DNA from: an uncultured Alphaproteobacteria bacterium
GTDB lineage: Bacteria; Pseudomonadota; Alphaproteobacteria; Caulobacterales; Hyphomonadaceae
DNA length: 9,336 bases
Direction of reading: 5' to 3'
NCBI GenBank assembly: GCA_903831485.1
Contig: CAIKXW010000157.1
Location: forward strand, 1 to 9,336
In this document: in pieces, positions 5,836-9,336 of the stretch
Layout: each line of letters begins with the position of its first letter
Numbering within the stretch: position 1 is the first letter of the stretch
Made by a program: the position numbers and the translations under genes
Notes under the pieces: generated by a model
What the model was told of the DNA's origin: nothing
Seen by the model: only the letters and a program-made list of their open reading frames with translations
Databases searched by the model: none

Positions 5836-6662
5836 CAGTTGGTTTCGCCCATGCTTCCGCCCCGCCGCACATTGTCCGGCAGTGTGGCCAACTGTTCCGG
5901 CGTCAGCTCCTCCAGCGGCACGAGATAGGTGTGGATTGCAAACACCGTGGCCGTTTCCGTAAGCCGCTTCAGCGACTGTCGTTCTACCCGCACCCACACG
6001 GGAGCCGCGGGATCAAATGGCCGCCGCTCATGCTCCAGCCTTGGCTGGTGCAACTCCGGATCATTGTAGCAGAGCACATTCGCGCGCCACACGGCGTTGC
6101 CCTGCTGCAGGACATCCATCACGCGATTGACGCGTTTTGCGATGCCATTGTCGTAGCGATCCACCGGCTCATGAATGCGCAGCATGTTGCGACCGATCTT
6201 CTGGTGCAGCGACCAGCTAGCCGGAAAGCACAGCACCGCGGATGTCAGCACATGGCCATCGCCGGTCTGCTCGAGGATCAGGAAATCCTCCTGCGCCAGC
6301 CGCGCCGCCGCGATGATCGCTGAGTCCTCGCGCGCCGGATTGATCACCAATCCATCCGGCCGCTTGATCCCGCCCTCAACGCGCGCAAACCCCGGCAGCG
6401 CCAGCACCGCCGCGATCACCTGATCCAGCAGCACCGCCTCGGCCTCCACCGGTCCGGCCGCGCGCATGACAACCTCATCGCGCCGCTCTTCCAGCAACCG
6501 GTCGCGATACGCCATCTGCCCCGCATAGGCGTCATCCACGCGAAGCCAGTCGCCCTCGGCCACGGGCTGCAGACCGGGCAGGCGCGCAGCCAGGGCGTCC
6601 ATCCACGGCGCGACGGGCAGGGTGTTCTGACAGATGGCGATGTTCGTGCTCACGCTGGGCAC
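5835..6662 (-). CDS. DUF3445 / haem-dependent oxidative N-demethylase family protein
   Basis: A 275-residue protein of the DUF3445 family. Characterised relatives are haem-binding dimethylamine monooxygenase subunits with a PAS-like fold, but most members are uncharacterised, so the substrate here is unknown. Family marks are DDAYAGQMAYRDRLLEERRDEVV (43-65), LCFPASWSLHQKIGRNMLRIHEPVDRY (144-170), VWRANVLCYNDPELHQP (191-207) and the C-terminal RVERQSLKRL..T.TVFAIHTYLVPL (225-250), in the usual order. The start shown is GTG 6662; another GTG three codons in (6653) is possible. There is no Shine-Dalgarno, and a hairpin (6663-6680) abuts the first codon. The gene is 30 bases after the thioesterase stop and overlaps mug by one base. 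Confidence 0.82.
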   Translation of the reverse strand: MPSVSTNIAICQNTLPVAPWMDALAARLPGLQPVAEGDWLRVDDAYAGQMAYRDRLLEERRDEVVMRAAGPVEAEAVLLDQVIAAVLALPGFARVEGGIKRPDGLVINPAREDSAIIAAARLAQEDFLILEQTGDGHVLTSAVLCFPASWSLHQKIGRNMLRIHEPVDRYDNGIAKRVNRVMDVLQQGNAVWRANVLCYNDPELHQPRLEHERRPFDPAAPVWVRVERQSLKRLTETATVFAIHTYLVPLEELTPEQLATLPDNVRRGGSMGETN

Positions 6663-6680
6663 ATTCCGCGAAGGCGGAAT
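6663..6680 (-). repeat. 7-bp hairpin abutting the GTG start of the DUF3445 gene
   Basis: ATTCCGC (6663-6669) pairs perfectly with GCGGAAT (6674-6680) around four bases; on the minus strand the loop is CTTC. It fills most of the 30-base gap after the thioesterase gene and covers the ribosome-binding position. There is no T-run, so it is not an intrinsic terminator. Confidence 0.5.
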
Positions 6681-6692
6681 CTAGTCAACGCT

Positions 6693-7154
6693 CTAGAACC
6701 GCTTGAACGCCTTCGGCGCTTGCGTCGCGCTGGCCTTCGCCACCAGCTTGCCGTCCGGATCGAACAGCTCCGCTTCGATGAAGCAGGTGGACTTGCCCCA
6801 TTTCAGGATCTTCGCCTCCGCGCTCGCCTTACCGACGAACAGCGGCCGCAGGTAGGAGATCTTCATCTCCAGCGTCGGCGCATTCATGGTCACGTTGGAA
6901 GCGATGATCGCCGCCGTGCTCATCGCCTCGTCCAGCATCGCCGCGATGAAGCCGCCCTGGATCGCGCCTGTCGGATTTGCAAAGTCCTGACGCGCCTCGA
7001 ATTCAAATCGCGAGATCATGCTGGCCTGATCCACGCCGACCAGCCGCGTGCCCAGCGTCTCGGTGCAGGGCGGCCGTTTCTTCGAGTTCTGGAAGCGCGC
7101 AAGCATCTCCGCATCGGTCAGCCGAGGTGGGTCCGGCGCGTCGGTGCTGCTCAC
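6693..7154 (-). CDS. PaaI-family hotdog-fold thioesterase
   Basis: A 153-residue single-domain hotdog protein, most likely an acyl-CoA thioesterase of the cytosol; the acyl group is unknown. The catalytic segment is NPTGAIQGGFIAAMLDEAMS (60-79), where Asp75 matches the conserved acid and Gln66 stands where classical PaaI has the His of HGG. TLEMKISYLRPLFVGKASAEAKILKWGKS (94-122) is the typical central strand pair, with an oxyanion/dimer-interface Arg103. The C-terminus LVAKASATQAPKAFKRF is also usual. The start is GTG 7154; no strong Shine-Dalgarno is visible, and translation may couple to sspB, whose stop is 12 bases upstream. Downstream lies the DUF3445 gene. Confidence 0.88.
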   Translation of the reverse strand: MSSTDAPDPPRLTDAEMLARFQNSKKRPPCTETLGTRLVGVDQASMISRFEFEARQDFANPTGAIQGGFIAAMLDEAMSTAAIIASNVTMNAPTLEMKISYLRPLFVGKASAEAKILKWGKSTCFIEAELFDPDGKLVAKASATQAPKAFKRF

Positions 7155-7166
7155 GGGATAGCGCTT

Positions 7167-7679
7167 CTATTTGCGGCGGAAGGCGTCGAGCGAAACGATG
7201 GTCGCGTCAGGCGCGGCAGTAGCCGCGGCAGGCGCCGGTGCGCCCGCGGACGACGCACGCTTGGGCGGGACAATCGCCGGAACGCTCGTGTCGGCTCGCG
7301 TATCCAGTGGTTCCATCTGGACGCCGAAATTGGTCGAGGGATCGAAGAACCGGGTCACCGCGCCGAACGGCACGCGCAGCAGCTGCGGCGCGCCGCCAAA
7401 CCGAAGCATGATCTCGAACAGTTCGTCCTGCACGGCGAACTTGTCGTACTGATGCTGGATGACGATCGTCATCTCCTCGGGGAACTTGTCCTTGAGCCAG
7501 TCTTCCATCTGCACGCCCTGCTGGTGCGTGCGGAAGGTGACGTAGAAATGATGGTCGCCAGGCAGCTGTCCCATCGCTGCGGCCTTGTCCATCGCCGCGC
7601 GCACGATCCCGCGATACGCCGCCTGGGTCAGGGCATGATAGCCGATGTGATCCTTGCCGGATCCCGGTGACCGCTCCAA
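7167..7679 (-). CDS. sspB: ClpXP protease specificity-enhancing factor SspB (alpha type)
   Basis: Adaptor that brings ssrA-tagged and other substrates to the ClpXP protease in the cytosol, so it serves ribosome-rescue quality control and, in Caulobacter, regulated proteolysis. The substrate-binding domain occupies residues 11-122, with HHFYVTFRT (43-51), MTIVIQHQYDKF (70-81), FEIMLRFGGAPQLLRVPFGAVTRFFDPS (88-115) and FGVQM. A flexible Ala/Pro-rich linker (about 126-158) leads to the C-terminal tail TIVSLDAFRRK (160-170), the ClpX-docking peptide typical of alphaproteobacterial SspB. The start is TTG 7679: GGAGGT ends 4 bases upstream, no other in-frame ATG comes before Met30, which would cut into the fold, and an in-frame TAG immediately precedes the TTG. 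First gene of the four-gene run. Confidence 0.93.
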   Translation of the reverse strand: MERSPGSGKDHIGYHALTQAAYRGIVRAAMDKAAAMGQLPGDHHFYVTFRTHQQGVQMEDWLKDKFPEEMTIVIQHQYDKFAVQDELFEIMLRFGGAPQLLRVPFGAVTRFFDPSTNFGVQMEPLDTRADTSVPAIVPPKRASSAGAPAPAAATAAPDATIVSLDAFRRK

Positions 7680-7700
7680 CTAAACCTCCATCGTCTGAGC

Positions 7701-7719
7701 ATCAGGGCTATGCCCTGAT
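7701..7719 (-). promoter_or_regulatory. 8-bp inverted repeat upstream of sspB
   Basis: ATCAGGGC (7701-7708) and GCCCTGAT (7712-7719) flank a 3-base centre, 21 bases before the sspB TTG. It could be a hairpin in the sspB leader or an operator. There is no T-run on the minus strand after it. Confidence 0.4.
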
Positions 7720-7770
7720 CAGCGCCCGGTAAATTAGCTTCAAGTGCTAGGCGAGCCCGCGCCCTTCGCC

Positions 7771-7787
7771 TCGTTCTGCGAGAACGA
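7771..7787. promoter_or_regulatory. 7-bp inverted repeat in the divergent sspB / PLP-enzyme region, operator candidate
   Basis: TCGTTCT (7771-7777) and AGAACGA (7781-7787) flank GCG. It does not fit the alphaproteobacterial LexA box (GTTC-N7-GTTC). An overlapping weaker repeat AGGCGA/TCGCCT spans 7749-7771. Its position midway between divergent starts suits a shared regulator, but no factor can be named. Confidence 0.35.
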
Positions 7788-7870
7788 TAACGCGCATCAG
7801 CCATGCACGGGCAGGACTCAAGCGCAACATTTGATTTCTCCACAGGCCGAACCGGCATACCTTCCTCAGC

Positions 7871-9172
7871 ATGACACGCACGCCCAAGCCTTACAGGTCA
7901 CGCAAGATCGGCGACCGCGACCTTTCGCCCGAGACACTCATGATGGGGTATGGCTACTCGCCTCATCTGTCCGAGGGCGCGCTGAAGCCGCCGCTGTTCC
8001 AGACATCCACCTTCGTCTTCGGCAGCGCAGAAGAGGGCAAGGCCTCGTTCGAACTCGCCTACGGCCTGCGCGAGAAGAATCGCGGCGAAGAGATGCATCT
8101 CATCTACTCGCGCATCAACAATCCCAATCTCGAAGTGCTGGAAGATCGGCTCGCCGTCTGGGACGCGGCGGAAAAGGCGCTCGCCTTCGCCTCCGGCATG
8201 GCCGCGATCTCCACAACGCTGATGACCTTCCTGCGCCCCGGCGACACATTCGTGTTCTCCGAACCCGTCTATGGCGGCACCGAATTCCTCGTGCACACCA
8301 TCCTGCCCCAGTTTGGGGTGCACGGCGTGGGCTTCATGGCCGAAGCCGGCGCCGATGGCTTTCGCGAAGCAGCAAAAACTGCTGCAGCGCAGGCAGCGCA
8401 GTCAGGCGGCAAGGTCGGCGTTATCTATATCGAGACGCCCGCCAACCCCACCAACGGCCTCGTCGACATCGCGCTCGCCCGCGAGATCTCGGAAAGCCTG
8501 AAAGGCCCCGCAGGCCGCCCGCCCGTGATTGTCGACAATACCTTTCTCGGCCCAATCTGGCAGCAACCGCTGAGGCTTGGCGCAGACATCTGCGTCACCT
8601 CGCTTACCAAGTATGTTGGCGGACATTCCGATCTCATCGCCGGTTCCGCCTCGGGCGACGCCAGCTGGATCGGCCGGGTCGCTGTCTTCCGCACCATCTT
8701 GGGGACGATGACGGATCCGCACACCGCGTGGCTGCTGCTGCGCTCGCTCGAAACGCTGAAGGTCCGCATGGACGCCGCCGAACTCGGCGCCCGAAAGGTC
8801 GCCGCCTACCTGCGCGACCATCCGCGCGTGAAGTCGGTGTGGTATCTGCCCTTCCTGCCGGAGAACCATCCCGACCGCGCGCTGTTCGAAAAACAGTGTG
8901 TCACGGCCGGCTCCACGTTCTCCTTCGAGATCGTGGGCGGCGAGAAGGAAGCCTTCGCCTTCCTCGACAAGCTGCAGGTCATCAAGCTGGCCGTCAGTCT
9001 TGGCGGTACGGAGACGCTCGCGTCCCATCCCGCGGCGATGACGCACTCGGATGTGCCGCCCGAAGCGCGCCTGCGCCTCGGCATCACCGAATCCCTCGTC
9101 CGCCTCTCCATCGGCGTCGAGAACCCGGATGACCTTATCGCAGACATTGAGCAGGCGCTCGGTCAGTCGTAG
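7871..9172 (+). CDS. Cystathionine gamma-synthase family PLP-dependent enzyme
   Basis: Cytosolic fold-type I PLP enzyme of the Cys/Met metabolism family, which includes cystathionine gamma-synthase, O-acylhomoserine sulfhydrylase and methionine gamma-lyase; sequence alone does not decide among them. The Schiff-base lysine is Lys247 in SLTKYVGGHSD (244-254). Also present are YSRINNP (79-85), the phosphate-binding SGMAAI (108-113), Tyr134 in EPVYGGT, ETPANPT (188-194), VDNTFLGPIWQQP (221-233) and the C-terminal VSLGGTETLASHPAAMTHSDVPPEARLRLGI. At 433 residues it is longer than the usual 380-400; the extra length is mainly a charged segment at about 52-76 (including ELAYGLREKNRGEE) and an Ala-rich insert near 160-180. 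The start is ATG 7871, with no clear Shine-Dalgarno. I see no SAM-II riboswitch upstream. Confidence 0.92.
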   Translation: MTRTPKPYRSRKIGDRDLSPETLMMGYGYSPHLSEGALKPPLFQTSTFVFGSAEEGKASFELAYGLREKNRGEEMHLIYSRINNPNLEVLEDRLAVWDAAEKALAFASGMAAISTTLMTFLRPGDTFVFSEPVYGGTEFLVHTILPQFGVHGVGFMAEAGADGFREAAKTAAAQAAQSGGKVGVIYIETPANPTNGLVDIALAREISESLKGPAGRPPVIVDNTFLGPIWQQPLRLGADICVTSLTKYVGGHSDLIAGSASGDASWIGRVAVFRTILGTMTDPHTAWLLLRSLETLKVRMDAAELGARKVAAYLRDHPRVKSVWYLPFLPENHPDRALFEKQCVTAGSTFSFEIVGGEKEAFAFLDKLQVIKLAVSLGGTETLASHPAAMTHSDVPPEARLRLGITESLVRLSIGVENPDDLIADIEQALGQS

Positions 9173-9196
9173 CGCGGACTGCCTGGCGTCCCCGCC

Positions 9197-9336
9197 TCAG
9201 CAGGTGACTGGCGCAGCCCCCTGAGCGCCCTGGCGCGGCGCCGGTCCAGCAGGCTCCTGCGCAGCCGTTGCCGTCTTGCGCGGGATCGCCGGCAGCTTCT
9301 GCGGCGGCGGCGTGAACGGGCCCCTGACATTCATGA
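9197..9336 (-). CDS. Probable C-terminal end of a convergent gene, cut by the window edge
   Basis: The minus-strand frame is open from the window edge to TGA 9199-9197. It encodes a Pro/Ala/Gln-rich tail including GPFTPPPQKLPAIPRKT and ending GAAPVTC. An ATG at 9334 is in frame, but without upstream sequence it cannot be told whether this is a start or an internal Met. The composition resembles the low-complexity end of a larger protein. It converges on the PLP enzyme gene with 24 bases between the two stops. I see no terminator hairpin there. Function unknown. Confidence 0.4.
   Translation of the reverse strand, partial: MNVRGPFTPPPQKLPAIPRKTATAAQEPAGPAPRQGAQGAAPVTC

Noticed and set aside
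7740..7870. SAM-II riboswitch upstream of the sulfur amino acid enzyme
   Set aside because: SAM-II RNAs often precede methionine genes in alphaproteobacteria, but I could not find the conserved pseudoknot core in this leader.
7744..9132. Long 462-codon plus-strand frame over the PLP enzyme gene
   Set aside because: It is longer than the real gene but Arg/Pro/His-rich with no family motifs. The +2-shifted frame from 7871 carries every conserved PLP residue, so this is a GC-rich shadow.
1..9336. Defence island, CRISPR array, prophage or transposon
   Set aside because: No regularly spaced repeats, no transposase, integrase, nuclease or toxin-antitoxin motifs, and no terminal inverted repeats were seen on either strand.

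Overview
The window is high-GC DNA from a bacterium, most likely an alphaproteobacterium and plausibly of the Caulobacterales/Hyphomonadaceae type. The strongest pointers are an alpha-type SspB with a C-terminal SLDAFRRK tail, a Mug-like glycosylase carrying GTAAG instead of GINPG, and a DUF3445 protein. The lineage is inferred from protein style only. Most of the window is ordinary chromosomal housekeeping. I see no phage, insertion sequence, CRISPR array or recognisable defence system.

Left part (1-2117, plus strand): the 3' part of a YqaA/DedA-family membrane protein, a 12-bp hairpin right after its stop, about 260 bases with no convincing gene, tRNA-Leu(CAA) with an encoded CCA, then a complete dTDP-glucose 4,6-dehydratase (rfbB). 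No other dTDP-sugar gene lies nearby. A promoter-like sequence lies between the tRNA and rfbB.

Middle part (2305-5163, minus strand): a probably exported FAD-dependent amine oxidase (4125-2590), followed 54 bases on by a small secreted protein of unknown function (2535-2305). Upstream of the oxidase is its own promoter/operator candidate. Beyond that, a good intrinsic terminator closes a separate short unit: a 26-codon ORF behind an extreme Shine-Dalgarno sequence, itself downstream of an exported coiled-coil protein with a duplicated C-terminal module (5163-4465). The tiny ORF is the part of the window most deserving of follow-up.

Right part (5314-7679, minus strand): a compact four-gene run, sspB - PaaI-like thioesterase - DUF3445 haem-dependent oxidative N-demethylase family - mug-like DNA glycosylase. 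Gaps are 12 and 30 bases, and the last pair overlaps as TGATG, so it is probably one operon. A 191-base divergent region with two inverted repeats separates it from a plus-strand PLP enzyme of the cystathionine gamma-synthase family (7871-9172). The window ends in the apparent 3' end of a convergent minus-strand gene.

Several starts are non-ATG: GTG for the DUF3445 and thioesterase genes, TTG for sspB. Several promoters and hairpins below are pattern matches by eye and are scored accordingly.
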